Below, piece by piece: positions 8,595-17,951 of a stretch of 64,000 nt of DNA; position 1 is the first letter of the stretch; each line of letters opens with the position of its first letter. A model generated the notes under the pieces. That model searched no databases. It had not been told where the DNA came from and saw nothing but the letters and a program-made list of their open reading frames with translations. Source of the stretch: Legionella impletisoli. Its GTDB lineage: Bacteria; Pseudomonadota; Gammaproteobacteria; Legionellales; Legionellaceae. The translations under genes were made by a program, and so were the position numbers. The DNA lies in the NCBI RefSeq assembly GCF_900639875.1, contig NZ_CAAAIA010000007.1, positions 62,001 through 126,000 on the forward strand, written 5' to 3'.

Positions 8595-9050
8595 TTAAGT
8601 GAAAAAACGCATTCCCATAATGACGAGATGTAACATGATAAAGCCTAGGATGAGAATTAAAATAAAGTTCAATTTAGGTGGCATGGTGATATCTAAGACC
8701 GCATGTTCAGGATGAGCGGGATCATAATAAACATCTAGATCTTTATCTTCTTTACACGCTTCAGCGACTTTATAGGCTAATTTTCGAGCTCTCGCGCTAT
8801 GCGGAGTGTTATGAAAGGTATCTAAAAAAAGATGCTCTCCCATATAGGGCTCTCCTCTGACCTGATATTGATATTCAATCTTTGGCCAGATTTGATGACC
8901 TTGCATGTTCCATTCGCAAGAAGTAATTCGCCCTTTTGTTTTTTGCCATTTCTTGGTTTTTTTTATAGCAGCCCTTACTCGCCAAAAATATCCAAATAGT
9001 AATAACAAAATTAAAAACCACCCAACATCGAGCATCCATTGCCAAGACAT
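8595..9050 (-). CDS. DUF3592-like membrane protein
   Basis: A 151-aa protein with a membrane helix near the N-terminus (residues 8-25) and another at the C-terminus (about 130-148), enclosing a soluble domain with the pattern GRITSCEW...WPKIEYQYQVRGEPYMG...ARKLAYKVAE...LDVYYDPAHPEHAVLD. The 'YDPxxPxxAVL' ending before the last helix is characteristic of DUF3592 proteins, whose function is unknown. It is transcribed divergently from gcvT, and its stop lies 16 bp from the stop of the IcmL-like gene. Confidence 0.72.
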   Translation of the reverse strand: MSWQWMLDVGWFLILLLLFGYFWRVRAAIKKTKKWQKTKGRITSCEWNMQGHQIWPKIEYQYQVRGEPYMGEHLFLDTFHNTPHSARARKLAYKVAEACKEDKDLDVYYDPAHPEHAVLDITMPPKLNFILILILGFIMLHLVIMGMRFFT

Positions 9051-9159
9051 TCAACATTCTCACTAAATAACTTGTCTTTGATAGTAGATGATGGCTGGTC
9101 GTATTGCAAAATCACATCGATTGATTCTCATGGAAAATAGATAAATCGGTTCACCCCCC

Positions 9160-9187
9160 TTGCTGCACCATATCATCTCGGTATAAT
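9160..9187 (+). promoter_or_regulatory. Probable sigma-70 promoter of the gcv operon
   Basis: TTGCTG (9160-9165) and TATAAT (9182-9187), a consensus -10, are separated by 16 bp, giving a predicted start near 9193 and a leader of only about 29 nt before the gcvT ATG at 9222. A glycine riboswitch would not fit in that leader. Prediction from sequence pattern only. Confidence 0.5.
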
Positions 9188-9221
9188 CAAATCTCAATGT
9201 ATGCGAAAGGAAGGAATCGTA

Positions 9222-10319
9222 ATGCTCGCAAAAACTCCCCTTCATGCCAATCACCTCAAGCAGGGTGCAAAAATGGTCGACTTCCATGGTTGGGAAATGC
9301 CCTTGCACTATGGTTCGCAATTACAAGAACACCAAGAGGTTCGCCATAACGCTGGCATGTTCGATGTATCCCACATGACGGTAGTCGATGTTCTTGGAGC
9401 GGGTGGTCGACAATTTTTAAGACGTTTATTAACCAATGATATAGACCAGTTAGAACATACAGGGCGAGCCTTATACAGCTGCATGTGTAATGAACACGGC
9501 GGCATCATTGACGATCTTATAGTTTATCAAAGGGCACCGGATAACTATCGTTTGGTATTAAATTCTGCGACTCGATCACAAGACCTAGATTGGATCCGAG
9601 ATAAAATCCAAGGTTTTTCCGCAGGATTGCAAGAGCGCAATGAACTCGCCATGTTAGCTGTCCAAGGGCCTAAAGCGATTAAAAAAGTATTAAATCTTTT
9701 AAACCCTGCGCAAACGGATGCAATTTCCACGTTAACTGCATTTGAATGCGTGGATGTGGATGGCTGGTTTTTTGCTCGCACAGGCTATACCGGAGAAGAT
9801 GGCTTGGAAATTATTGTTCCACAAGATGAAATCGGCGAGCTATGGGACAAGCTTTATGAAGCCGGCATTCGTCCCTGTGGGCTCGCTGCACGCGATACGC
9901 TTCGACTTGAAGCCGGATTGATGTTGTACGGGCAAGATATGGATCAATCAACTACACCATTAGAATCCGGCTTAGCTTGGACGGTGAAGTGGGAACCACA
10001 TGATCGCAATTTCATTGGTATGGGGGCTTTATTATCCCAAAAACAACGCGGCATCAAACGTAAATTGGTTGGGCTTTTATTAGAAGATAAAGGCATTATG
10101 CGAAGTGGCCAGCGTGTCGTTCTCTCCGATGGCAGCGAAGGAATTGTTACAAGCGGCACCTATTCCCCAACCCTGGAGCGCTCGATAGCTTTTGCTCGCG
10201 TACCAGTACAAGCTGGAGAGGATGTCCTGGTGGATATTCGCGGAAAATTATTAACCGCTAAAACTGGAAAACCAAGATTTGTTAAACATGGCCGAGCATT
10301 GTGGAATATTAAATCGTAA
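9222..10319 (+). CDS. gcvT: Glycine cleavage system T protein (aminomethyltransferase)
   Basis: GcvT transfers the methylene carbon from aminomethyl-lipoyl GcvH to tetrahydrofolate, releasing ammonia. The 365-aa protein has the family landmarks [22 protein letters not shown] near the N-terminus, MFDVSHM, and [23 protein letters not shown] with the conserved arginine. The C-terminal beta-barrel domain (about residues 280-365) is present. The ATG at 9222 was chosen because it follows aaaggaagga at proper spacing and matches family N-termini; an upstream in-frame ATG at 9201 adds seven residues. It is the first gene of gcvT-gcvH-gcvPA-yciI-gcvPB. Confidence 0.97.
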   Translation: MLAKTPLHANHLKQGAKMVDFHGWEMPLHYGSQLQEHQEVRHNAGMFDVSHMTVVDVLGAGGRQFLRRLLTNDIDQLEHTGRALYSCMCNEHGGIIDDLIVYQRAPDNYRLVLNSATRSQDLDWIRDKIQGFSAGLQERNELAMLAVQGPKAIKKVLNLLNPAQTDAISTLTAFECVDVDGWFFARTGYTGEDGLEIIVPQDEIGELWDKLYEAGIRPCGLAARDTLRLEAGLMLYGQDMDQSTTPLESGLAWTVKWEPHDRNFIGMGALLSQKQRGIKRKLVGLLLEDKGIMRSGQRVVLSDGSEGIVTSGTYSPTLERSIAFARVPVQAGEDVLVDIRGKLLTAKTGKPRFVKHGRALWNIKS

Positions 10320-10342
10320 GTATGTTATTGAGGACTAAAATC

Positions 10343-10732
10343 ATGAGCGATGTACCAGCAAATTTAAAATTCACCGAAACCCATGAATGGATCTTATTCG
10401 ATAAGAATGAGGCCACAATTGGCATCACCGATCATGCACAAGAATTATTGGGTGATTTAGTGTTTGTGGATTTACCTGAAGTAGGCAATACCGTTTCAAG
10501 TGGTGATGAGTTAGGTGTGGTTGAATCGGTTAAAGCCGCTTCTGATTTTTATACCCCTATTAGTGGCATCATACTTGCCGTTAATCCTAAAGTATGCGAA
10601 GACCCTGCTCTAGTAAACCAAGACCCTTACGGGAAAGGATGGTTAGTCAAAATCAAACCCAGTTCACCCGCTGAAGTTGAAAATCTTCTCGATGCAGCAG
10701 CCTATGAGCAAGAAATCAGTGAGGAAGAATAA
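10343..10732 (+). CDS. gcvH: Glycine cleavage system H protein (lipoyl carrier)
   Basis: This 129-aa protein carries the aminomethyl group on a lipoyl-lysine between the P, T and L proteins. The lipoylation site is the lysine in [12 protein letters not shown], near residue 64. Other landmarks are KFTETHEWI at the N-terminus, [22 protein letters not shown], and [11 protein letters not shown]. The ATG at 10343 follows a gaggac site; an in-frame ATG at 10322 would add seven non-family residues. It starts 23 bp after gcvT and ends 3 bp before gcvPA, so it is translationally tightly linked. Confidence 0.97.
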   Translation: MSDVPANLKFTETHEWILFDKNEATIGITDHAQELLGDLVFVDLPEVGNTVSSGDELGVVESVKAASDFYTPISGIILAVNPKVCEDPALVNQDPYGKGWLVKIKPSSPAEVENLLDAAAYEQEISEEE

Positions 10733-10735
10733 ACC

Positions 10736-12094
10736 ATGCCTTATATTCCACATACTAAAAAAGACGTTCAAAAAATGCTCGAACGCATCAAAGTTCCTGA
10801 CCTTAACACCTTATTTGATGAAATCCCCGCATCGCTTCGCCATAGGGAATTAAACAATATCCCTGAAGGCATGAACGAAATGGAGATGCTTAATCATGCT
10901 AGGGCGTTAGCAAACCAAAACAAAAACGGCCTTTGTTTTATTGGCGCTGGGGCTTATGAACATCATATTCCCTCGGCCGTGTGGGATATTGCTTCTCGTG
11001 GAGAATTTTTAACGGCGTACACTCCTTACCAAGCGGAGGCCAGCCAAGGCACCTTGCAGCTACTTTATGAATATCAAACCATGATTGCCGAATTAACCGG
11101 CATGGAAGTTGCCAATGCCTCCTTGTATGACGGAGCCACAGCTCTGGCAGAAGCCGTTTTAATGGCCGTTCGAATTAATCGACACAGTAAATCCAATCGC
11201 ATTGTAATGGTTGGAACCCTTCACCCTTTTTATCGCGAAACGGTCGAAACCATTGTGCGCAATCAACACATTGAAGTGATTAATTTACCATTTGATCCTG
11301 AAACAGGTATTACCCCGCTTTCGGCTTTAGAACGCTATCAGGGGGAAGATATTACCGGTTTAGTAATCAATCAGCCCAATTTTTTCGGCTGCCTTGAGGA
11401 CGCCGATGAGTTATGCGACTGGGCACATGCTAACCAAGCTGTTTCAATTGCTTGTGTAAACCCTATTTCATTGGGTTTATTAAAAGCACCTGGTCAATGG
11501 GGAAAAAAAGGCGTGGATATAGTGTGTGGAGAAGGTCAACCTTTTGGTTCGCCCCTTGCTTCTGGAGGACCTTATTTCGGGTTTTTCAGCACCCGATTAG
11601 AGCATGTGCGTCAAATGCCGGGTCGATTGATTGGCAGAACGTTGGATAAAGACGGCAATACAGGATTCACCCTAACGCTGCAAGCACGAGAGCAACACAT
11701 TCGTCGTGGCAAAGCCACGTCTAATATATGCACGAATCAGGGCTTACTAGTCACAGCTGCCGCTATTCATATGAGTCTTTTGGGTGAAGAAGGTCTTAAC
11801 CATGTTGCTAGGCAATGTTTTGAGAACACCCATCAATTGGTTCAGGCTTTAACAGCCATCGATGGCGTTGAGCGAGTTTTTACATCGCCTTATTTTCATG
11901 AAGCATTGCTCAAGCTGAATAAACCGGTTGATGAGGTGTTAAAAGCGCTTCATGCAAAAGGAATTGATGGCGGCTACGCACCTGAAGCGCATTTCCCCTC
12001 GCTAGCCAATACCTTATTGGTTTGCGCAACGGAAATGCGAACTCCCGAAGAGATTGATTGCTATGCTAAAGCGCTAGCTAATTGCATGAACTAG
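10736..12094 (+). CDS. gcvPA: Glycine dehydrogenase (decarboxylating) subunit 1
   Basis: GcvPA is the N-terminal half of the two-subunit P protein, which decarboxylates glycine and loads the aminomethyl group on GcvH. The 452-aa length is typical of split P proteins. Landmarks are MPYIPHT at the start, FIGAGAYEHHIPSAV, YTPYQAEASQGTLQLLYEYQ and EVANASLYDGATALAEA. The PLP-binding lysine is on the partner GcvPB, as usual for split enzymes. It begins 3 bp after gcvH, with gaggaag as ribosome-binding site in the gcvH end. Splitting of P into two chains differs from the single-chain GcvP of E. coli. Confidence 0.96.
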   Translation: MPYIPHTKKDVQKMLERIKVPDLNTLFDEIPASLRHRELNNIPEGMNEMEMLNHARALANQNKNGLCFIGAGAYEHHIPSAVWDIASRGEFLTAYTPYQAEASQGTLQLLYEYQTMIAELTGMEVANASLYDGATALAEAVLMAVRINRHSKSNRIVMVGTLHPFYRETVETIVRNQHIEVINLPFDPETGITPLSALERYQGEDITGLVINQPNFFGCLEDADELCDWAHANQAVSIACVNPISLGLLKAPGQWGKKGVDIVCGEGQPFGSPLASGGPYFGFFSTRLEHVRQMPGRLIGRTLDKDGNTGFTLTLQAREQHIRRGKATSNICTNQGLLVTAAAIHMSLLGEEGLNHVARQCFENTHQLVQALTAIDGVERVFTSPYFHEALLKLNKPVDEVLKALHAKGIDGGYAPEAHFPSLANTLLVCATEMRTPEEIDCYAKALANCMN

Positions 12095-12185
12095 CGGAAA
12101 CTATCTTACGGGTTTAAAACGTTAATCGCGTTTGATTTAAGCCTTTGGCTTATTCGGAACATAAGCAAACATGAGAGAATGAACC

Positions 12186-12494
12186 ATGATCGTTGTCAAA
12201 TTAAATTACAAAGTGTCATTAGAAGAGGTTGATAAATACTTACAAGCTCATCGCGAATTTTTGGATTATTACTACAAGCAAGGTCTACTCTTAGCCTCTG
12301 GGCCGCTCATTCCTCGTACGGGCGGCATCATCATCGCGTTAACTAAAGATCGCCCTAAGTTAGAGGCCATTTTAAAAAAAGACCCCTATCATCTTGCAGA
12401 AATTGCAGATTATGAGCTGATTGAATTTACGCCTGTGAAACATCGTGATGAACTTAAAGAGATTATTCAACATACGGAAGGGAAATTATGTTAA
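12186..12494 (+). CDS. YciI-family small protein embedded in the gcv operon
   Basis: A 102-aa alpha+beta (ferredoxin-like) protein. The conserved YciI features are the histidine in [12 protein letters not shown] and the segment [14 protein letters not shown], followed by the [17 protein letters not shown] motif. YciI-like proteins are small dimers with a proposed His/Asp active site but no established general reaction. Here the gene sits between gcvPA and gcvPB, 91 bp after the first and overlapping the second by 7 bp. That implies cotranscription and translational coupling with GcvPB and suggests a role linked to glycine cleavage, by context only. Confidence 0.83.
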   Translation: MIVVKLNYKVSLEEVDKYLQAHREFLDYYYKQGLLLASGPLIPRTGGIIIALTKDRPKLEAILKKDPYHLAEIADYELIEFTPVKHRDELKEIIQHTEGKLC

Positions 12495-13945
12495 TATTTG
12501 AGATCTCAAAATCAGGTCGTCAGGCCACCGCTCAAGCGCCTAAACCATCCGAAAAAAAGCCTGATTTGCCAGAGAAATTTCTCCGTAAAACTCCGCCACG
12601 TTGGCCAGCTTGCTCGGAGCTGCAAGTAGTACGTCACTACACCCGCTTATCTCAAAAAAATTTTGCTATTGATACTAATTTTTACCCTCTTGGTTCCTGC
12701 ACCATGAAATATAACCCTCGTGGCGTTCATAAAGCCGCTTCTTTACCTGGCTTTAATAACCGCCACCCCATGACCAGAACAGAGGTCAGCCAGGGTTTTC
12801 TAAAAGCACTTTATGAGCTACAAACTTATCTTGCAGAAATCACTGGCATGGCTGGTGTTTCGTTAACGGCCATGGCAGGGTCACAGGGTGAATTTGCGGG
12901 CGTAGCCATGATCAAGGCGTATCATCAGTCTCGTGGCGATAGTCAACGCAACGAAATCTTAATCCCGGATGCAGCCCATGGAACAAATCCTGCTTCTGCG
13001 GTGATGTGTGGATATAAAGTCGTGGAAATACCCACGGCAGAAGATGGGGATATCGATTTAGATGCACTAAAAAAGCGCGTAGGTCCACACACCGCGGGGA
13101 TTATGTTAACAAATCCATCAACGCTTGGTTTATTCATGCGTCAAATTAAAGAGATCGCCGACATTGTGCACCAGGCTGGTGGTTTGTTGTATTACGATGG
13201 AGCCAATTTGAATGCGATTTTAGGTAAAGTCCAACCTGGTGACATGGGATTTGACGTCATGCACTTAAATCTTCATAAAACGTTTGCAACTCCTCATGGC
13301 GGCGGCGGACCAGGAGCTGGTCCGATTGCTGTCAATAAACGTCTACTCCCTTTTATGCCGTTACCGGTTGTAGTTAAAGTAGATGAAAGTTATCGTTTTG
13401 CAGAACGTGCGGATTATCCGCAAAGCATTGGGCGCTTATCCTGTTTTATGGGAAATGCAGCTATTTTGCTACGTGCTTATTTTTACATTCGCGTCTTAGG
13501 TTCTGAAGGGCTGCATAGGGTATCGGAGTTCGCCACCTTAAATGCTAATTATCTTTTAAATGAGTTGACATTAGCTGGGTTTAAAGCCGCTTATCCGAAT
13601 CGTCGTGCTAGCCATGAATTTATATTAACGCTAAACCCCGAAAAGAAAAATTTTGGGGTTACCGCCATGGATGTGGCTAAACGCTTACTGGATTATGGCT
13701 TCCATGCACCAACCACATATTTTCCTTTACTAGTGCCAGAATGTTTACTCATTGAACCCACCGAAACAGAAGCAGTTGAAGAACTGGATGGATTTATCAC
13801 TGCGATGAGTGCGATTCGCCATGAAGCAGAAACCAATCCTAGCCTCTTAAAAGAAGCACCCCATACCTTACCTGTTCGTCGATTAGATGATGTTAAAGCC
13901 GCCAGAGAATTAGACTTAAATTTTTTCAGTGAAAAACAATCGTGA
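12488..13945 (+). CDS. gcvPB: Glycine dehydrogenase (decarboxylating) subunit 2
   Basis: GcvPB is the PLP-bearing C-terminal half of the split glycine-cleavage P protein. The 485-aa protein has [39 protein letters not shown], and the PLP-lysine motif [17 protein letters not shown] near residue 260, where the lysine after LNLH forms the Schiff base. The ATG at 12488 overlaps the end of the yciI-like gene by 7 bp and is preceded by gaaggg. It is the last gene of the operon; the L protein gene is not nearby, as expected because it is shared with other complexes. Confidence 0.97.
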   Translation: MLIFEISKSGRQATAQAPKPSEKKPDLPEKFLRKTPPRWPACSELQVVRHYTRLSQKNFAIDTNFYPLGSCTMKYNPRGVHKAASLPGFNNRHPMTRTEVSQGFLKALYELQTYLAEITGMAGVSLTAMAGSQGEFAGVAMIKAYHQSRGDSQRNEILIPDAAHGTNPASAVMCGYKVVEIPTAEDGDIDLDALKKRVGPHTAGIMLTNPSTLGLFMRQIKEIADIVHQAGGLLYYDGANLNAILGKVQPGDMGFDVMHLNLHKTFATPHGGGGPGAGPIAVNKRLLPFMPLPVVVKVDESYRFAERADYPQSIGRLSCFMGNAAILLRAYFYIRVLGSEGLHRVSEFATLNANYLLNELTLAGFKAAYPNRRASHEFILTLNPEKKNFGVTAMDVAKRLLDYGFHAPTTYFPLLVPECLLIEPTETEAVEELDGFITAMSAIRHEAETNPSLLKEAPHTLPVRRLDDVKAARELDLNFFSEKQS

Positions 13946-14148
13946 AAGTCATTTTCCATAGGTTCTCGCTTTAAGCCTTTCAACGCTGGCAAAGACGATG
14001 TCTTTGCCAAGCGCTAACTTCTTAAAAAATATTAAAAAAACTCTTTTCTCTTACACGGAAATGCGATATAAAAAGCTGGCAAGGATCATTTGCAGAAGTT
14101 GTTGTCTTGAAATCGTTAATTACTTAATTCTTTTTCAAGGAGTGAAAA

Positions 14149-14415
14149 ATGAACAGTAAAGTGTTTTCGCAGCGGTTTAACCGCGAGCTTTCCTTGTTAG
14201 GCTTCCCTGAAGAGATTAATGAAAAAACTAAAGCCGTTGCGAAAGTGTTTGGTGTGACTAGGCACCTTGCAAATGCTATGATTTTTGGTCATATCCTTCC
14301 ACCCCCAGATAAGCTCGATAAAATTGCTGAAGTTTTGGAAGTCTGTCCTCAATGGTTAGGCGGGGCCACCGACAGGAAAAAAGGCTATACAGCCCGTCAA
14401 GCAGCAGATGCCTAA
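14149..14415 (+). CDS. Small helix-turn-helix (XRE-like) protein
   Basis: An 88-aa protein preceded by a good aaggag ribosome-binding site (14138-14143). The central region KAVAKVFGVTRHLANAMIFGHILPPPDKLDKIAEVLEVCPQWL has the helix-turn-helix spacing and the 'L.KIA..L.V...WL' tail of Cro/CI-like DNA-binding domains. There is no other domain, so it would be a stand-alone small regulator. It does not touch the surrounding genes: 203 bp follow gcvPB, and a perfect 10-bp hairpin (14461-14484) lies downstream. The target is unknown, and the HTH call rests on pattern only. Confidence 0.65.
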   Translation: MNSKVFSQRFNRELSLLGFPEEINEKTKAVAKVFGVTRHLANAMIFGHILPPPDKLDKIAEVLEVCPQWLGGATDRKKGYTARQAADA

Positions 14416-14460
14416 GCCAGAATCAATCGCACGAAGTCACCACCAAATAGCATGAGGACC

Positions 14461-14484
14461 TCCTCTTTCAAATCTGAAAGAGGA
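14461..14484 (+). terminator. Perfect 10-bp hairpin downstream of the HTH gene
   Basis: tcctctttca (14461-14470) and tgaaagagga (14475-14484) form a perfect 10-bp stem with a 4-nt loop, 45 bp after the HTH gene stop. No T-run follows, so it may be a weak or Rho-assisted terminator or an RNA-stabilising end. Confidence 0.45.
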
Positions 14485-14614
14485 ACTTCCGATCCAAAAC
14501 ACGCTTAGTCATTGCGAATCATTGAATCTGGGAATGCTTGCAACAAGTCCATTTCTAATTCAGAATAGGCTTGTTACTACAGGTACTAAACTTTACCTTT
14601 CGGAAGCCTTTACC

Positions 14615-15418
14615 ATGGAATGCCTGAGTTTTTGCATCGCCAATAGCATTGATTTGACTCGCTTAGATAATCATTATAAAAATACTTTAAAAAGCTACAC
14701 CTCCGCTCGCTCTCGCGACACATTAAAATTAAAGCATCATCATAATGGTCATGTCGTATATGTATTTAAAAACGGCACGGTTGTATCCTGGGGTATAAAA
14801 CGTCATCAGATCAACGCCTATCTCGATACCATTCGACTCTACGCAAATAAACCAACTGCATTTGAAGTGCATGATGATTTCAGTTACAAAATCGGAGATC
14901 AAACAACGATTAAACCTCACGATTACTTTGACGTCGATTGCATTACGCTTGAAGAAGATAATGATGAAATCAAACTAAGCCTTTCTTATGGATTCGCTCA
15001 ATCCGTTAAATTGCAATATTTTGAAACCATTCTAGAAGCATTGATTGAAAAATACACTCCCTTGATACATACCCTATCTAGCAGGGGAGATATGCGCATT
15101 AGCCGCAAGCAAATCCGCCAAATCATTGGTGAGATTTTAGGCGCCAAAAGCGAGATGAATTTGATCAGTAACTTTCTTTATCACCCGAAATATTTCTGGC
15201 AACACCCAACGCTTGAAGAATATTTTATTATGTTAGAGCGTTACTTACATATGCAACGACGAGTCAATGCCATCAATCATCGTCTAGACACCTTAAACGA
15301 AATTTTTGAGATGTTTAATGGCTATCTCGAAAATCGTCACGCTCATGCTCTTGAAATTACCATCATTGTGCTTATCGCCATTGAAATTGTATTTGGAGTG
15401 CTCAATTTCCATTTTTAA
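14615..15418 (+). CDS. RMD1/DUF155-family protein
   Basis: A 267-aa protein matching the RMD1/YagE (DUF155) family. It has the N-terminal VVYVFKNGTVVSWGI strand, LSLSYGFAQSVKLQYFETILEALIEKYTPL, the helical stretch ILGAKSEMNLISNFLYHPKYFWQHPTLEEYFIMLERYL, and a single C-terminal membrane helix (LEITIIVLIAIEIVFGVLNF). Eukaryotic relatives are mitochondrial; bacterial functions are unknown. I took the ATG at 14615, which begins at the conserved ECLSFCIA block; a TTG at 14522 or ATG at 14534 would add up to 31 residues without family support. The purine-permease gene follows 12 bp later, so the two are probably cotranscribed. Confidence 0.78.
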   Translation: MECLSFCIANSIDLTRLDNHYKNTLKSYTSARSRDTLKLKHHHNGHVVYVFKNGTVVSWGIKRHQINAYLDTIRLYANKPTAFEVHDDFSYKIGDQTTIKPHDYFDVDCITLEEDNDEIKLSLSYGFAQSVKLQYFETILEALIEKYTPLIHTLSSRGDMRISRKQIRQIIGEILGAKSEMNLISNFLYHPKYFWQHPTLEEYFIMLERYLHMQRRVNAINHRLDTLNEIFEMFNGYLENRHAHALEITIIVLIAIEIVFGVLNFHF

Positions 15419-15430
15419 AGAGTCTTGAAA

Positions 15431-16705
15431 ATGAATGCTACGATTCGGGATAAGGATGTATCCTACAAAACGGAAATACTAGCTGGTATTTCAACCTTTT
15501 TAACGATGGTTTACATTGCTTTTGTCAATCCAGCCATTTTGAGCGATGCGGGCATGGATCAAGGCGCTGTTTTCACTGCCACATGTTTAGTGTCTGCCTT
15601 CGCTTGCGCGTTCATTGGACTTTATGCTAACACCCCCATCGGGGTAGCACCTGGGATGGCCCTTAATATTTATTTTTCTTACAGCGTAGTACAGGGCCTT
15701 GGCTTTGATTGGCAACATGCTTTAGCCATGGTCTTTATTTCCGGCATTCTATTCTTAATCGTAACGCTCACGAAGCTGCGCCGCTTATTAACAGAGGCAA
15801 TCCCCTATAATTTGCAAGTAGCGATTCTTATTGGAATCAGCCTATTGATAGCGCTCATTGCGCTTCAAACCAATCAAATTATCGTCAGCGGCAATCATAC
15901 CTTAATGCATTTAGGAGATTTATCCCGTCACGAAAGCTTACTCTTTTTTTCAGGATTTTTACTGATATTAGCCCTCGATTATTATCGTATCCCCGGTGCA
16001 ATCATCATGGGTATTCTATCAATCAGTTTAATTAGTCTTTTACTCGGCTTAACAAAGTGGCATGGAATAGTAGGCTTTCCGCCCTCACTTCAGCCCACCT
16101 TATTCAAGCTCGACTTCTCAGGCATGGGCAGTATGGCAGCGATTAAAGCTACATTTGCTTTTTTTCTCATCGCAGTCTTTGATGCCACGGGAACATTGAT
16201 TGGTTTATTAAACCAATCGGTCTTTAAAACCATGAACGATTATCAAATAAGGATCCGAAAAAGTTTAACCGCCGATGCAACCGCTTCAACCCTTGCTGGG
16301 TTATTAGGCTCTGCTAGTACTTCTCCCTTTATTGAGTCCGCCGCAGGAATTGAAGCAGGTGGAAGAACAGGGGTAACCGCCGTAGTCATTGCCATAGGCT
16401 TTCTTTTGGTTTTATTTTTCTTTCCCTTAGCCCAAGCCATCCCAAGCTTCGCCTCTGGCCCAGCATTATTGTATGTAGCCTGCTGCATGATGCGAAACGT
16501 GACGAGCATGAAGTTAACAGACATTACTGAAGCGGCTCCTAGCATGCTTATCATCATGATGATCCCTTTTACATCCTCCATTGCTGATGGAATTGGCGCC
16601 GGAATCATTATTTATACGCTTCTTAAATTAATCACTCGCCAACGATTAAACCCTATGGTAATCATGTTAAGTTTGGTTTTTGTGTTATTTTTTATTATTA
16701 ATTGA
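15431..16705 (+). CDS. NCS2-family purine/nucleobase permease (AzgA-like)
   Basis: A 424-aa polytopic inner-membrane protein. The family start YKTEILAGISTFLTMVYIAFVNPAIL, the NTPIGVAPGMALNIYFSYSVV motif, the VFDATGTLIGL region and the segment ASTSPFIESAAGIEAGGRTGVTAVV are diagnostic of the AzgA-like branch of NCS2 transporters, which import adenine, guanine or hypoxanthine by proton symport. I start at the ATG at 15431; an alternative TTG lies two codons upstream. It sits directly after the RMD1-family gene. Substrate specificity within purines cannot be told from the sequence. Confidence 0.87.
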   Translation: MNATIRDKDVSYKTEILAGISTFLTMVYIAFVNPAILSDAGMDQGAVFTATCLVSAFACAFIGLYANTPIGVAPGMALNIYFSYSVVQGLGFDWQHALAMVFISGILFLIVTLTKLRRLLTEAIPYNLQVAILIGISLLIALIALQTNQIIVSGNHTLMHLGDLSRHESLLFFSGFLLILALDYYRIPGAIIMGILSISLISLLLGLTKWHGIVGFPPSLQPTLFKLDFSGMGSMAAIKATFAFFLIAVFDATGTLIGLLNQSVFKTMNDYQIRIRKSLTADATASTLAGLLGSASTSPFIESAAGIEAGGRTGVTAVVIAIGFLLVLFFFPLAQAIPSFASGPALLYVACCMMRNVTSMKLTDITEAAPSMLIIMMIPFTSSIADGIGAGIIIYTLLKLITRQRLNPMVIMLSLVFVLFFIIN

Positions 16706-16863
16706 AATACCATTCGTTTGGCGCTAGGCAAGGTATAAATTTCTTCTAGTTCCTTCATCAGCAACTCTCAGGGTTAAGCTATACTGAAATGAATACCTAG
16801 GGTATGGATTAATCAATGAGATATGGTCCAGTGACCCGTTTTTTTATTCATGGCAAATGACTT

Positions 16864-17751
16864 ATGTTAATTCAAACCAATGAGCTAAATAAAAAACAAA
16901 TGTTGGAACTGAGGGAGTTGCAGCGTAATTGCAAAGCGGCTGATCAGCATCTCATTCCTATTTATCCTCATATTTTAATGCAGCCACGACAGAAGCCTTC
17001 TACCTTTTTATATTATGAGAATAAACGTTTAATTGGTTTTATTAGCGCTTATTTTTTCTATGATAACGCGTGTGAAGTGGCCTTAATGGTTGATCCTCTT
17101 TTCAGAAAACAAAAGATAGCTACTTTATTATTTGCATCATTATTACCATTTATTGATTCGGAGTCCGTGGAACATGTGATCGTTTCAAGTGTTGAAAAAG
17201 CGAAAGATTCGTGGTTACCCACCTGGGGATTTCGCTACTATGAAAGCGAATATGAAATGATACGAACATCAACCGAAAAAGTTATGCTCGAAACGCCTAA
17301 GCTGCATTTTAAAAAAGCAAATGCTAACGACATTTCGTTTTTATGTAATCTAGATCGCCTCTGTTTTCCGGATTATCCTCATGATATGCGCGAACGTCTT
17401 TTAACGCTACTCAACGATCGCAATTATCGTTTGGTTATCGCGAGTCTAAATGAAATACCCGTTGGAAAAGCGCATATTCATTGGATGAGCACAAAGAGTG
17501 CCAGATTATCAGACATCGCCATTTTACCTGAATTTCAAGCCCAGGGATTAGGACGAGAATTAATTGCGCATTGCATCAATTACGCATTGGATCAGAAAAG
17601 ATCCATGCTTTATCTAGATGTTCAGACCAAAAATAGCCACGCCATTAAACTATATACTCGTCTTGGATTTGAGACGGATAATATGTGTGACTATTGGATA
17701 ATCACGACGAAGCAATTATTACGCCAAAGAGAGGCTCTCCCTTCTTTGTGA
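16864..17751 (+). CDS. GNAT acetyltransferase with two tandem GNAT domains
   Basis: A 295-aa protein built of two GNAT folds. The N-terminal domain (about 1-135) includes EVALMVDPLFRKQKIATLLFASLL, where the acetyl-CoA motif is degenerate. The C-terminal domain (about 145-290) has the well-formed pyrophosphate-binding motif SDIAILPEFQAQGLGRELIAHCI, then LDVQTKNSHAIKLYTRLGFE. Such double-GNAT proteins commonly have one catalytic and one degenerate half; here the C-terminal half looks catalytic. The substrate is unknown. The gene is monocistronic by spacing. Confidence 0.82.
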   Translation: MLIQTNELNKKQMLELRELQRNCKAADQHLIPIYPHILMQPRQKPSTFLYYENKRLIGFISAYFFYDNACEVALMVDPLFRKQKIATLLFASLLPFIDSESVEHVIVSSVEKAKDSWLPTWGFRYYESEYEMIRTSTEKVMLETPKLHFKKANANDISFLCNLDRLCFPDYPHDMRERLLTLLNDRNYRLVIASLNEIPVGKAHIHWMSTKSARLSDIAILPEFQAQGLGRELIAHCINYALDQKRSMLYLDVQTKNSHAIKLYTRLGFETDNMCDYWIITTKQLLRQREALPSL

Positions 17752-17951
17752 CGAACCAATCGAGGGGATTCATAAGCTCTGCGCCATTTTTTATCCGATA
17801 CGAAGAGGATAACTCTTGACGCATTTACCTGCCAGCATTTAGTATTCTCACTGTAAAAAAAGGAATCGCTGAGGTGATAATCAGCCTGAATCTTTCATAA
17901 AAAATCTCTCGTATAACGCGTGGAATGATTTAGGTCAATTGAGGATACGGC

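Noticed and set aside
9051-9221. Glycine riboswitch before gcvT
   Set aside because: The predicted leader is about 29 nt from a good promoter, and I see no tandem aptamer-like structure upstream.
9063-9320. 85-codon minus-strand ORF over the gcvT start
   Set aside because: It overlaps the gcvT promoter and N-terminus and has no coding features; it is a shadow.
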